A stretch of 53,167 bases of DNA, from assembly GCA_019633425.1 (NCBI GenBank), contig WSUB01000232.1:1-53167 (forward strand). The letters run 5' to 3'. The notes beneath the pieces are model-generated. The model was given only the letters and a program-made list of their open reading frames with translations. It ran no database searches and was not told the DNA's origin. The stretch comes from Tulasnella sp. 424 (lineage: Eukaryota > Basidiomycota > Agaricomycetes > Cantharellales > Tulasnellaceae). This document shows positions 25,751 through 36,930 of the stretch, one piece after another. The position numbers were made by a program, and so were the translations under genes. Position 1 is the stretch's first letter, and each line of letters opens with the position of its first letter.

Positions 25751-26542
25751 TACGGTAGACGGATCGTCCGCGGTTGAATTCACTTCGCGCGCGCGTCTCA
25801 CCCCTCCACTATGTCACCTTCCCTTCACCCCCACTACGAATGACTTTACAATCCACCCAAACTTGCGTAGATAGTTCAGAGATGTCCTTCTCAGTAGGTA
25901 CACAATGGCCCAAAATGGGGGGAGGCAAAAATATATATAAATTCGAATATAAATGTCCGGTATTGCCGATTAACCCCGCGTGCCGAACATGGAGCGGCAT
26001 GTTGGAGTTCCTGATAAATGGGTGGATAGCTAAATCAGTATCTTGTAGACTTGGATATGGTCAATTGAGCACACACTAATCTAGTAATATTGATCATAAA
26101 TGCCGTAAATATTGTACAGAATGGTCCGGAACCATCTATTTATGCCGAGGTTGCTATCTCCGCTATTCTCTATAACGACGACGGGATTTCTCTGAGCCCT
26201 GACGGCGATGCGTCGACGCCAGCTTTGCATCTTCTGAGAGCGAGAGCGATGTGAGAGAGTCTTTCCATTTATCAGCAACCCTTGAACGTTCGCGTCACTC
26301 GAGTTTCGGCATGCGGGGTTAATCGGCAATACCGGACATTTATACCCGAATTTCTTTTTTTTTGCCTCCCCCCATTTTTGCACTATTTTGGAGCTAATGA
26401 GGGGGCCATCTATAGAATATTTATGCGAGCTTGAATGTCCTGTAAAGCCATTTGTAGTGGGGGTGATGGGAAGGTGACATAGTGGAGGGGTGAGACGCGC
26501 GCGCGCGAAGTGAATTCAACCGCGGACGATCCGTCTACCGTA
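25751..26542. mobile_element. Non-autonomous inverted-repeat element (MITE-like), 792 bp
   Basis: Positions 25751-25987 are an imperfect reverse complement of 26305-26542. Both outer ends start TACGGTAGACGGATCGTCCG, followed by a CG-dinucleotide run next to GAATTCACTT; the inner ends carry GTCCGGTATTGCCGATTAAC. The element is flanked by identical 7-bp sequences, CTGGGCG at 25744-25750 and at 26543-26549, which look like a target-site duplication. The 317-bp centre has no coding capacity. Long inverted repeats, small size and no transposase fit a non-autonomous DNA transposon. The 7-bp duplication does not point clearly to one superfamily (8 bp would suggest hAT, TA would suggest Tc1/mariner). 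Confidence 0.85.
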
Positions 26543-26549
26543 CTGGGCG

Positions 26550-26884
26550 TGATTGTTGGGAAAGGTGGCGGCTTCCAGCCACTTAATTGCGACGCCACAA
26601 CGTCATCTTGAAACCTGCTTTAACCTGTCGGCAGGCACGCTTTCGTAAATGGGGTAGAATGACGTGAGGATGGCAAGTTGAATCTCCTAGATTTTCTTTG
26701 TGAGGGGATCCAAAACGGTTCCGGGCTTGTCCCTGGCAAGCCATCCGGTCCTTCCTTCCAACTCGACCGCTCCGCTGACGCTATGTCTCTTGTCCCGACC
26801 AATTCTTCCGTCCCCCCGGTACGTTTGCCCCGGTATGAGACGTGTCCCGGTGTCACCAATGGCCCGGTAGCAACGGAACACTAC
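26550..26884. other. Intergenic, no gene seen
   Basis: A short open frame on each strand overlaps here, none with a recognisable motif. Similarity to the type-A F-box genes starts only at about 26885. Confidence 0.4.
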
Positions 26885-27385
26885 AGTATTTTGAACGGAG
26901 TTTGGGCCAGAAGAGAGAACCGTTCTCGCGGAAGGTTTTCCAGGCAGAGCACATGGACCTCAACCGGATGTTTTTATTAGGGCTCCAGGATGTCGGTATA
27001 AGGCATATTAGAAATATGCAGGTGAGGATTTCACTTGGAAGAGTGTGGATAGGAACCGCAGCGTTGCGTTGGACTTTCATCTTGGTGATTTCGGCTTGCA
27101 TGGTGTTCGTCAATTCTCCGTTTTCGTGGGCCCATTTCTTGACAAGAAGCAAGGACTTGTCCATCTCTTCTAAAGCAATTTGATGTTCTTGGGGCTTCTG
27201 AGAGGCTAACAACCTCGTGACAGTTGTTCGCATAGCATCCAATTGCAAAAAGATTGCTGCTCGGTTCTCCTGTGGGTCGAAATGACTTCGGGTAATGCTG
27301 TTCCTTTTGATCGAGTAGGTAGAGAGGTTAGATCAACTATTCAACCTAGATACGGACTCCTGCTGATGTTCGTTGTCCACGATGA
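26885..27385 (-). pseudogene. Type-A F-box gene, 5' fragment
   Basis: On the minus strand it reproduces the short first exon, the intron and the first 115 or so codons of exon 2 of the intact gene at 49079-50848. That covers the coiled-coil segment and the F-box up to LFWPKL. The start codon has changed from ATG to ATC, and similarity ends abruptly near 26885, so the C-terminal 440 residues are missing. It is divergent from the type-B copy at 27491, as in the intact pairs. Confidence 0.8.
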
Positions 27386-27490
27386 CGTGATGATGTTGCG
27401 TTTCGGGTGGTTGTTCTCTACGCTGCCCCCTCGGCGGAATTAACATCTTATGTCCGAGGGAGACGCCGCACTTATCCGCAGCCAACACCC

Positions 27491-29011
27491 ATGCAGTGCA
27501 TCAAGCAGGAAACTACGGTTCCATCGCCATTAGATGTTCCCGAGCTACTGAGTCTCGTTTTGGGCCATCTTGACAGGGTACCCCTCGTGACCTGCTGCCT
27601 GGTTTGCCAACTGTGGTGGACGTGGTCGGCAGAGGTCCTCTGGGGGACGCATCATGTGGCGATGACGACCATTATTAAACTCCTGGCTCCCGTAGAAAAA
27701 CAGGATCCTCCTCACGGGCTGGTGATTTCTCATTCTTTTTCCATTGTCTCTTATTCAAGAGGACTATCAGGGTAAGAGGATACAAACCACCTTTGATGCG
27801 ATATCGGCTTCACATTGGTCACAAGTCACGTTCTATTCGCACAAAGTTCGATACCTTGTCCTTGACATTTCCCTCGATTCATCGTCAATCGACATTATCC
27901 GACGGTTGGAGGCAGCATATGGCGAGCGGTTACTTCCCAAGATAAGTTCCGTTATCGTTAAACCCAGGGCCGAGCAAAGCGAAACCCTTTCCCTTGCGTT
28001 CGGCTCTGCTCTGAATTCGGTGAATCTCGGCTCCACTCCCGGCAATAACAATCAGCACAAGATGATCTCCTTACTTGGTTCAACCCTCGTTCTCAAATCT
28101 CCTCCCTCATGCTTATGCGACGAGCGCTTCCTCCGCCCGATCTCTCACAATTCTCACAGCTAAAGCAACTCCGATACAAGCACGCATTTCAAAGAGACAA
28201 TTGGTTTCACATTGCCGCCGCCTGTCCTAGGCTACGAACGCTTAGTTTCATCCAAGTTGGCTACCGAGGCCCCGGACAGACAACAGAGGGACAGGAAACT
28301 CGCGCCATATTTCCAGAGCTGGAGTCATTGCGAGTGGTGAATTGGCGGGTCCCTTATTTCCTGGACATCATAGAACGGAGTACGATGCCCTCCCTCAGGG
28401 ATGTCGACCTCGACCTCACATGGTCGGCGGAGGAGGACGCAATCATGAAATTGAACCGCCTCCAAGCACGGACGCCTCACTTATCATCCCTCAGCCTCGC
28501 CTTCTTCCAGGAGTTCTCGACTGAAGTCTTTCGATAAGTTCTTTCATGGAGGGGGTTGCTCCAACTTCACCTAGATCGTCTCAAGTTCGTGGAAATGTCG
28601 ATGGAGGGTTTGGAGGAGATCCTTCCTCTGGGCGCTCGGCTCCAGAGTCTCCACCTATGGCAGGAGACGGAAAGAAGGCCCGGGTTCCCAATTTGGGGGC
28701 TCACGGCGTTGGCAAGGCATTTGATCCATCTCGTCGACCTTCGGATTACGGTAGACATGAAAGACTTCAACACAAACGCGACAGTCTCCGCAAATTGCAG
28801 CCCATTCCGAATGCTCAAGACGTTGTGCATCGAAATTTTCAGCGGCTTGGACTGTCTCGACGACGTCTCTCCTGCACTCGTCACTTTCCTCGTCACAATA
28901 TGCCCAAGCCTGGAGAAGATCACCGTCAGTAGCGGGGACCAATCGAGACGCCATGCCTATCCGTTGGAGGATATGTATTGGGAACTACGACGTCAAGGAG
29001 AATCTCGTTAA
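27491..29011 (+). pseudogene. Type-B F-box gene copy B1, frameshifted
   Basis: Exon 1 (27491-27721) and exon 2 (27762-29011) match the intact gene at 43687-45211. Exon 1 encodes the F-box (DVPELLSLVLGHLDR...CCLVC). One base is missing near 28088, where the others read CTCGGTTCTC and this copy reads CTCGTTCTC, which puts the rest out of frame. A TAA at 28535-28537 interrupts the downstream frame as well. The C-terminal part is otherwise well preserved, so inactivation is recent. This copy lies in the opposite orientation to the other modules. Confidence 0.85.
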
Positions 29012-29456
29012 CGGATCTAGAGGAACGAGGAGCGCTCACAGGAAAGGAAAAGCGGCTGATTTGCTGTGTACAGTGGAGCAGGGGGTAGATACCACAGTTG
29101 TACTAGGTAGCATGTCATCCACCTATCCTTAGGCCTCTTCACTATTCGGGAAATCACTGTAAGTCTCCCTGACCTCTCCAACAGCTTCCGAGGACATAGT
29201 GTATGGGCTCATTCAAGTTGAATTTTGTCGCTGTCTGTGTGATGTTGGCGTATCCGGGTCGGGCACAGAACCGTCGGTGTTTCGCGAAGTGCAGAATACA
29301 TAGTAAATTGCGTGCGACGACGACAAACCGTCGAGCATGTCATTCAATGGGAGCAAAGGCGGCTTCTTTCAGTTATTAGATACGAAAAGCACCTGAATCT
29401 CAACACTGGAGTAAAATCGGAACCGAAACTCCGAGCCGAGAGAACGTACAAAAGGT
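29012..29456. repeat. Module spacer (inverted copy)
   Basis: The reverse complement matches the spacers at 40505-41152, 43069-43686 and 46801-47431, for example the block with GTAGATACC and CTAGGTAGCATGTCATCCACC near 29085-29120. It is the region between the LEU4 3' end and the F-box 3' end in every module. Confidence 0.75.
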
Positions 29457-29680
29457 GTTTATTGTCCACTCTCGAATGCATTAGCAGCACTCAAAACGGC
29501 TTTCGAGCCACTGGCGGTAAATATAATATCTTCGTCCGCATCGGCACCCCATACCGTCCTTTTACACCCATCCAGACTCAATTCCACGAGACTCGCAGCG
29601 CGTACGCCGCTTCACGCTCCGATCGAATGCTGTGTATTCTTTGATCTCGTACTGCTTGCCGGTCACGCCTTTCAACTTAC
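29457..29680 (-). pseudogene. LEU4 3' fragment (inverted module)
   Basis: The minus strand reproduces the last 70 or so codons of LEU4 (40285-40504), including the [11 protein letters not shown] and GADEDI regions, with indels that break the frame. It marks the edge of the inverted module; similarity stops near 29680. Confidence 0.8.
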
Positions 29681-30069
29681 CCCGAGCCGCCTGTAGCGTC
29701 ACGGTTCATACGCTTAAACTAAAGCGCTTTTCCAATTAAACTCCTCGCGGCTTGTCGAAGACTTTCTCGCATATGCTGATCGAGCGGCGATATCCCCAAT
29801 CTAAGTATCGGGCTGATGCACTTAAGATGTAAGAGGTGTCTAGGAGTTTCCTCTCTTCCACCTCACGTTCTTAGAGAGTCAAGAAACATCTATCGGAATC
29901 TACGTGGGCTGCTCTAGGTAATTTGGACCCCTTCTCGAGGTCCCGTTTCCGGAGCCGCTGAACCTCTGGGACGCGACCATGCGGGCGACGGCAAGATGTC
30001 CATCTTCCTACATACCGGTGGCTTCCATGCGCGAATGGGCATGTCCAAGAGGTTACAGACTCCTCCAAG
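29681..30069. other. Intergenic, 3' flank of the prolyl oligopeptidase gene
   Basis: No gene, repeat or RNA is visible. The open frame that crosses it on the minus strand is the wrong frame of the last oligopeptidase exons. Confidence 0.5.
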
Positions 30070-33000
30070 TTATTCCCCCTTCCACGAAAGGTCCAACACG
30101 GCTGCGACAAAGCTCCATTTATCCGTAGCCTCTTGAATAGCCTTCGCAGTGCTCTTTCCAGCTCCGTCCCCGCTTTTTCTCTCGACTCGGAGAAGCATTG
30201 GGTTTCGGTTGTCGTGTTGCTCGTGTTGTAACGTTGCAATGTGCTTGAAGGTGTGCAATGGAACGACCCGATCATCATCTTTTGCCATTTCAAATCAGTC
30301 GGTGAATTCGTGAAGCACCAGAAGGATCGTTCGAGCTTACGGTCGGCTGTTAAGAGAATGGTGGGAGGCAGTGCCTTTTCCTTGAAGTTTGGTACGTTGT
30401 GAAGGGGCGAGTAGGCCTTGATAAAGTCGAAGTCGTTTGGATCGCGCGGGTCACCGTATTCTGGCACCCAAGCAGCACCAATCGTAAATTGTGGGAACTG
30501 CGGGTATAGGAAAGCTCAGTAAAACGCGGTAAGCAATCCAACGAAGCATCTACTTTAAGAAGATCCATGACCCCAACATCAGCGATAGCCGCTCCGAAAG
30601 TGCCTTGTTCTGCACGGTTAATGGATGCGGCAACGAGGGTACCTCCATTGGAGCCACCGTTGATAGCGACCTTTCCAGGTGCAGCGTACTTGTTATCGAC
30701 CAAATATTTCCTGAAAGAGATTGAAAAGCACCGGATTCAGTCGATGGGGGTTGAGACCAAAAGGAGTAGAAAAGTCCCTACGTCGCGTAGATGAAATCAT
30801 CGTACACCTTGACTCTGTTTTCTCTAATTCCGTCCAAGTGCCACTGCTCGCCCTTCTCGGCGCCGCCTCGAATACCAGGAACAGCTAAAATACCCTTGAA
30901 CGCTTTAACAAACGTTAAGAAAGAAACAGAGAAGAACGGGCGCATCGTATAGCTAAAGCCACCGTAGCCGTATTGGATCGCAGGAGCAGTCCCATCGAGA
31001 GGCGTGTCCTTGTGCCAAACAATGAACATTGGAACCTCAACGCCGTCTTTCGACTTATACCAGACTTGCTTCGTTTTGAACTCATCAGCCAGGAGACCTT
31101 TGACTTGGGTCTCTCTCCAATTCGTCCAGGTGTGGCCCTCAAAACTGTCAACGTTCTTCTCTTTGAATCTGAATTGTTTAATGACACCTGGGTTGTTGAA
31201 CCCAGAGAAAGTAGCAAAAAAGAAATCGTCTTCTTGCTTCGGGGCTGCGGACAGGGTGCCAACGAAGTTGGGATCCAAGCGATTGAACTTGCCAGTTGAC
31301 GAGACAACGTATAACTCGTCACAAACCTAACGGGGCGTTTCTGAGATTCAGTCCAGCAGATAAGCTTAAGGGATACGTACGTTTCGAGAGTATTGTGCTA
31401 CAAATGCTTTGCCATTTACTGGTGACATGCTACTGAGAATTCCTCCATCCTTGTCTTCAGGAATAAACTCCTCAAACTGGACGGGTGCTTGGTCGTCGGA
31501 TGGGTCACCTTCGGGCATGTCGAACGTTACGACTTTCTTTCTTGGGGCGTCTTTATCTGTCATGACAAAATGCTTCCTGTCGTGATTCGAAACGCTGCGA
31601 ATCCACTGTTAAGGCGGCTCAAATGAACGGGGAGAGGCCTTACACGCTAAACTCGGCATCCCAATTGTCCACGATCTTATGCCATTTCAAATTGCCCACT
31701 TTCGAAGGGATATCTCCATCTGTTCCCAACTCAGCCAGGTACAGCTTGTTCTTCTGCAAGATTCATTGGCGGGTGTCGGAGTCAATTCCTCGAAAAGTTC
31801 GGGCGAAACCGAATTGAAGCTCACATGAGAAGGATCTTTGCTGATATACAGCTCAATAAACCGCCCATCTGGCTCCGAGCTTCCGATTCCAAAGAGCCAG
31901 CTAGGGTTCTGCTCGTCTTTGTAGACTAGGATATCTTGCGCTAAAAACGAAGACTTAGCGCGAGCTTAGCAGTGGAATGGTTTGGATGTGCCTTACATTG
32001 ATCGGTGCCAAGAACATGATAGTAGATAGCTGCATTCTCATCAGATGTCGTCTCAGTGCCGGCCTTGTCATCTGCCGCTGATCCATGTTCAGCCCTCTCT
32101 GGGAAACGCTGTTGAAACAGGAGTACGGCGATCAATATTTGGCGGGAACGCGCGTAGTCAAAATTGAAATTACTTGGTAGAAAAAGCCTTTTGAATCATG
32201 AGTCCATACAATGGTGGAGAACTTCACGAAACGAATTATGTCGGGTAGGCGATCCGGATCGTTTAGGAATCCTCCTTCGGGGCGTTTGTTGAATGGTTTT
32301 GACGATTTGCGCACGTATATTGTGAAAAAGTCGGATCCCGAGAGCGAGATGCCATAAGCAAAGTACTTTCCGTCCTTGGAGAAAGCGGAAGTGGCTAAAT
32401 AGGCAGTCCCGTCCTCCACTAACAAATTTGGCTATAGTAGAAAAAGGCGGTTAGGGACCCAGATGAACGGGGCAACGTCCCCGCGCCACATACATCAAAG
32501 AAGACCTCCGCCTCCGCCTGCGCCTCTGGTCCTTCGTCACCACCTACGTCAAATTTTGGTAATTCGGAGGTCTTTGAGCGATAGAGAATATATTGCGCTT
32601 GAAGACCAGAGTTGTAATTCCAGTACCATCTCCCGTCCTTAGCTAGCCGTGGATAACTGAACTGCGGGCGGCAAAGTATCAAGGGTCAGTCACCGTCGAG
32701 CCTCTTAATCGCCACTTTCAGTGAGCAATTTGCGAGCGCTCATCTTTACCCTGCTAAAATCCCAGTTTTTGGTGAGCTCGGATTTGATCTTCTCTCTATG
32801 TTCGAAGTTTCCGATAAAAGTCTGAGTAAGGCTCGCTTGGTCTGTGGTGGGGGAGCAAAATCAGACGGAGACGGGCGTTCTCAGCGGAACAACGTACCAT
32901 CCAGCCAGACGCTCCGTTCTTCCGTGTCTTGTTCGAGCCAGTTATAGGGGTCTAAGGCCTTGACTTCGCCATTTTTATTGTGGTATGTGTCGAGATGCTC

Positions 33001-33135
33001 GGTTTTACGGCTCTTCGGATACCTCGGTGGCGGCTCGAGGGTATTGACTCTCGGAGACGAGCCTGTCATGGAATGATGTGAGGATGCGTGAAGGCGAAGA
33101 AGACCTTGACGAAGGAGCATTAACAGGGAGACCAT
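30070..33135 (-). pseudogene. Prolyl oligopeptidase (S9A), frameshifted and lacking the catalytic His
   Basis: Twelve exons can be read: 32898-33135, 32750-32841, 32494-32661, 32174-32431, 31997-32108, 31825-31940, 31644-31754, 31381-31594, 30782-31326, 30554-30710, 30341-30497 and 30070-30278. They encode an about 790-residue prolyl oligopeptidase with an N-terminal segment (DPYNWLEQ), seven-bladed propeller and C-terminal alpha/beta hydrolase. The nucleophile Ser (GGSNGG) and the Asp region (LLTADHDDRVVP) are intact. Two lesions exist. Exon 7 has one extra base near 31740, giving a TAA right after the KNKL codons. The catalytic His of the usual GHGAGK motif is Asp (codon GAC, 30166-30168). 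Such enzymes cut short Pro-containing peptides in the cytosol. Either lesion would abolish activity. All other splice sites and phases are consistent, so decay is recent or the frameshift could be a base-call error. Confidence 0.88.
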
Positions 33136-33394
33136 GTTACGTCAAAATTCGGTGGTTTTTTGAGAACGGTCCGAAGTGGTGAGACAACAGCAGAGTGGTT
33201 TGTGGGAATGAGTGTTGTAATCGGAACTGGCGAGTCTAGTTGCAGGCGTGGTACCTCTTTCGAAAATTCGATCTTTGAGATGGACGTCTGTCACGTGGAC
33301 GTAATTCGACGGCCTCCCACTCGACATCTTCATTGGCGGAATTAACATATTATGTCCGAAGGAGACGGTGCACTTATCCACAGTCACCACTCAT
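33136..33394. repeat. Oligopeptidase promoter and a scrap of type-B F-box 5' flank
   Basis: Positions 33337-33394 copy the sequence just upstream of and around the start codon of the type-B F-box genes (compare 27437-27500). The copied piece contains the GGCGGAATTAACAT block and the ATGCAG start. Nothing of the F-box coding region follows; retrotransposon sequence begins instead. Confidence 0.65.
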
Positions 33395-35663
33395 GCAGGG
33401 TCATCCTCAAGTTCGACCCATCGTGGCCTCACTACCAGCAAACTTCCCCCCAAGAGCTCACCGAAGCGTTCAATACGGCCCTGAAGGGCTCCAGCGCACC
33501 AGAAACCGTACGCGTCAAAGCAGTCACACACACACAAAGGGAGGTCACCTAGCCGTTCATGCATCCGAACCGACCACGGGGGACGAACTCCTTCAATATG
33601 CAAACCACCTGACAACGCAAGCACTGGCATGCTACCCAGGGTGCAAACCAAATACCACCTGTGAAGCCCAACCCGAAATACCCTACCACCGGATCCAACT
33701 AAACAAAGCTCCAACCCGCGACTGGGGTAACAACATCATCGACAACGGAAAGCCCTCCTAGAAAATCTCGTAAGCTCAAACGAAGGACTCCTCAAGAAAG
33801 AAGACTTCGCCGAGCTCCCCAAGTGGGCAGTTTCTAGGGAAAAGTTGGGGCAACTGTATCGCGCACCGATCATTATATCCCTGAAATCAGAAGCTCTCGC
33901 CGCCGAGATACAATCGAAGCGGACGGTCTCTATCTTTTTCCAGGGCACTATCCTTACCCCCTCTTTTTACGGCCAAAGGGCCCTGATCCGCCAAAGCAGA
34001 AAGTGTAACTCGTACAGGCATGGCACCATGAACTGCCGCGAAACCGCCTCATGCGCGATTTGCGCCGGTCCCCACCTTACCATGGACCACAAATGCAACC
34101 AGTGCGTGCGTCGACGCTCCCGTGCGAGCACCACCCGGCAAAGTGCGCCAACTGCGGAGACCCACATACGGCCGACAATCGCCGCTGCAAAGCAAGAACG
34201 GAGGCCAAAGCTAGCAACCCGAAACCCGAGCTCAGTGGAATCGACAACCCATCCGCACTCCAGCAAGGAACGCGAGCCACGAACGCCCACAACAATAGCG
34301 AATCCCAAGGTGGCCAAAAGTGAAAGGGGAAAAAGCCTGTCCCCAAAGGCAAAAAGAGTCGAAAGACCTCTGAAGCCGACACAAGCACCGAAGGCGACAT
34401 GGAAGTCGAACCGAGCGTTGAAGAAGCCAACGCGCAATGAGACACAAATCCAAGAACACTCGCCCAATCCGAATCCTTCAACTCAACACGAATCGAAGGA
34501 ATTCTACTCTACACGATCTCTTAATGCATGCTAATCCGTACTTCGATCTCCTCCTAATCCAAGAACCCTCATGGGTAAAAATAACCGAGACCACGTATGC
34601 CGAACCATCAACCATGGCATGGCAACCGATACTCCCAAGTCACCCTATCGCACCAGATATGCGCCCTCGAGTACTGGCATATGCCAGGAAAAAGAGGACG
34701 GATTTCTCTATTACGCTCCGCGCGGATTTAGCCAACGACCTCGATCTCCAGGTTCTTGAACTGCGGCAGGGTAACTTCCCGACAACACTCATCGTCAATG
34801 TCTACAACGATCCCTCAGACAACAACACGAGAACAAGCTAACGGCTCCGCCATCTCAACCTCCCCGTAAACTCACCCGTGATCCTCACGGGCGACTGGAA
34901 CCTCCGCCACCCTTTGTGGGAGCCCAGCCGGGACATACCTACGAACAGCGAAGCAGAAGAGACGGTCGAGTGGCTCGACGACCACGGATTCACCATAATG
35001 AACCCACCGGACGAACCCACCTTCCACTCGCACTGCGGTCGCTCCATGAGCACGATCGACCTCACGTTCATAAACTACCCGGCCGACGACGCCGACACCG
35101 TGCGGGACTGGGCAATCGATGACGACTGGTCATACGGATCGGACCACGGCGCCATCAAATGGACCATCAATCACGGCTCTGCACCGATCGCCGAAACGGG
35201 TCGAAAGACATGGAAAAACGCCAAGAAGGACCGTTTCTGCAAAGCGGTAGCGGCCGCGAGAATGCGCCACATCCGGACCCTACAAGCGCTCAGAACCCCA
35301 GAACCAGACCAAAGTCTACTCGACCAGGCAGCGAAGGCAATGCGCGAAATCCTCACGGAGGTAGCGGACCAAACGGTTCCCATACGGCGCCCTAGCTACC
35401 ACTCAAAACCCTTTTGGACTGATGAGCTGACCGACCTCCGTGACGGAACTGTCATGGCGAGGCGTAGGTGCCGGGACCACTTCCGACGTTTCCGCACACC
35501 GAACCCGACCTTAGTCACCGACCTCAAGCACGCCGAAAACGTCTTCACTAGCCTAGGAGCATGCTCTGAATGCAAACTGCATCATATTGACGGACGAAAT
35601 CATCTCCAACGAACATCTCTCAGCAAAGTTTGGTCCTTTATGCCGCTTTCCATTAGGTTCTAG
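33395..35663 (+). mobile_element. Degenerate LINE-type retrotransposon fragment (gag plus endonuclease)
   Basis: The first part (33395-34440) is a gag-like ORF1 in three reading frames, ending in zinc knuckles (CAICAGPHLTMDHKC and CANCGDPHTADNRRC). The second part (34437-35663) is the start of ORF2: an apurinic-type endonuclease with RILQLNTNR, LLLIQEPSW, LTGDWNLRHPLW, STIDLTF and SDHGAI motifs. An in-frame TAA at 34839-34841 interrupts it. The reverse transcriptase that should follow is missing; similarity to such elements ends near 35663 without a poly-A tail. The motif order fits the Tad/CR1-like non-LTR elements of fungi. This copy cannot move by itself. Confidence 0.88.
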
Positions 35664-35735
35664 GCACCTAAGCCGACAAGTGAATCGCTCTGCCAAACTA
35701 CGACCTTAGAGAGATATTGTGATCAATTACTTTCA

Positions 35736-36930
35736 TTAGGTATATAGCCCTGCTCTCAGATGTTTCCTAGCACCACTCCTCAACCCGCCACCGAGTCGCT
35801 CAGCCAGCGTCCGACCCAGTCTCCCAATAATCGCCTGGTTCTTAGCCTCGGCTTCGATTTCATCTTCGTAGTGATCTCCGAACATCGATGAACTCGCATT
35901 CCCATCTCCATCAATGACCGGAGACGGGAGAAGGACGAACGAGCCACCAAGGCCCTCATCGGAGTCTTGACGATTCAGAGATGGAGCGGCGACGGACCCG
36001 GGCGACTGCGAGGAGGTAGAGGAGCTATCCAAGGGGTGTGGAAGAGGTGGGCTGGAGGTGCTGTTGGGTGTCGTACGCCTCCATGCTCTTCGGAGCGGAC
36101 TCCAGCCAACATCCCCAGCCAAGTCTGTGGCAGAGCCGGCCGCTGTAGCAGCAACAGTTTCCAACTCATTAGAATGAAGCTTGGTTCTCTTCGTCTTCTT
36201 CTCCACTTTGATGCCTCCGAACGACCGGATGAGGTGGGCAATCGACGAACGCTTCGTCGCTGATGTGCCGGGGGTGCCAGAGCGCGTCGACCAGTGAAGC
36301 GGGTTGAATCGTCGGCTTCTGATTTCTGGGAGGTGAGATTGACGAGGAACTCTAGGAGGGGATGGGGTAGGAGCTGCGAAATGCCCTAGGTCTTTGAGGG
36401 AGGGTCCGACGTCTGGTGTTGCAGCGACGTACTTTCGGGACGGCCAACGAGGCTAGGGAAGCGAATTTCGCGTCAGTTTTAGACACTATTGACATGGTCC
36501 TATCCTTACATTGACATACAGGCCCCTTTTCTTTGGGCTCGGTCCACAGCCATGAGTGGATGGACTAGCGGTGGCGTCGCGATACTGAAAGAGGACGGCA
36601 TAAGTTTCAGGAGTTTGCAGTAGAATGAGTATGTACACTTACTCGTGTCCTTGGAGGGGTCTTGGGGCCTTCCTCAGGCGCTGGGTAACCTAGAGTGGCG
36701 GGGGAGAAGTCGAAATCTTCGACTTCCATCGACGGAAAAGGGCTTGCACAGGAATCGGGAGACCAATAAGAGATATCCGAGGAAGGGAGGATCATGTTTC
36801 GGGCGGTCTGCACGACGAGAGAACAAGGAAGAGGGGGGAGAAGGGGAAGGACGGCGACAAAGACAACCACGCTATTAATGATGCGACGGGCTGATAATTG
36901 CAAGTAGGACGCCATCGAACTCCCGTCCAT
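35736..36930 (-). CDS. Hypothetical single-pass membrane protein, 359 aa
   Basis: Three exons join in phase: 36643-36930, 36510-36584 and 35736-36452. I do not recognise the family. Residues 15-45 form one hydrophobic segment (INSVVVFVAVLPLLPPLPCSL) preceded by two Arg, so a signal anchor with the N-terminus outside the cytosol or a tail in the cytosol is possible. The remainder is Ser/Pro-rich and probably disordered, with a basic stretch (KVEKKTKRTK) near residue 200, an acidic patch (DHYEDEIEAEAK) and a basic, Gly/Arg-rich C-terminal end (LGRTLAERLGGGLRSGARK). The promoter and first 50 codons are duplicated at 21885-22335. The next gene upstream, LEU4, is divergent. Confidence 0.7.

Noticed and set aside
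25774..26079. Open frames within the inverted-repeat element
   Set aside because: They appear on both arms because of the inverted repeat, lack transposase motifs and cover the TIRs themselves.
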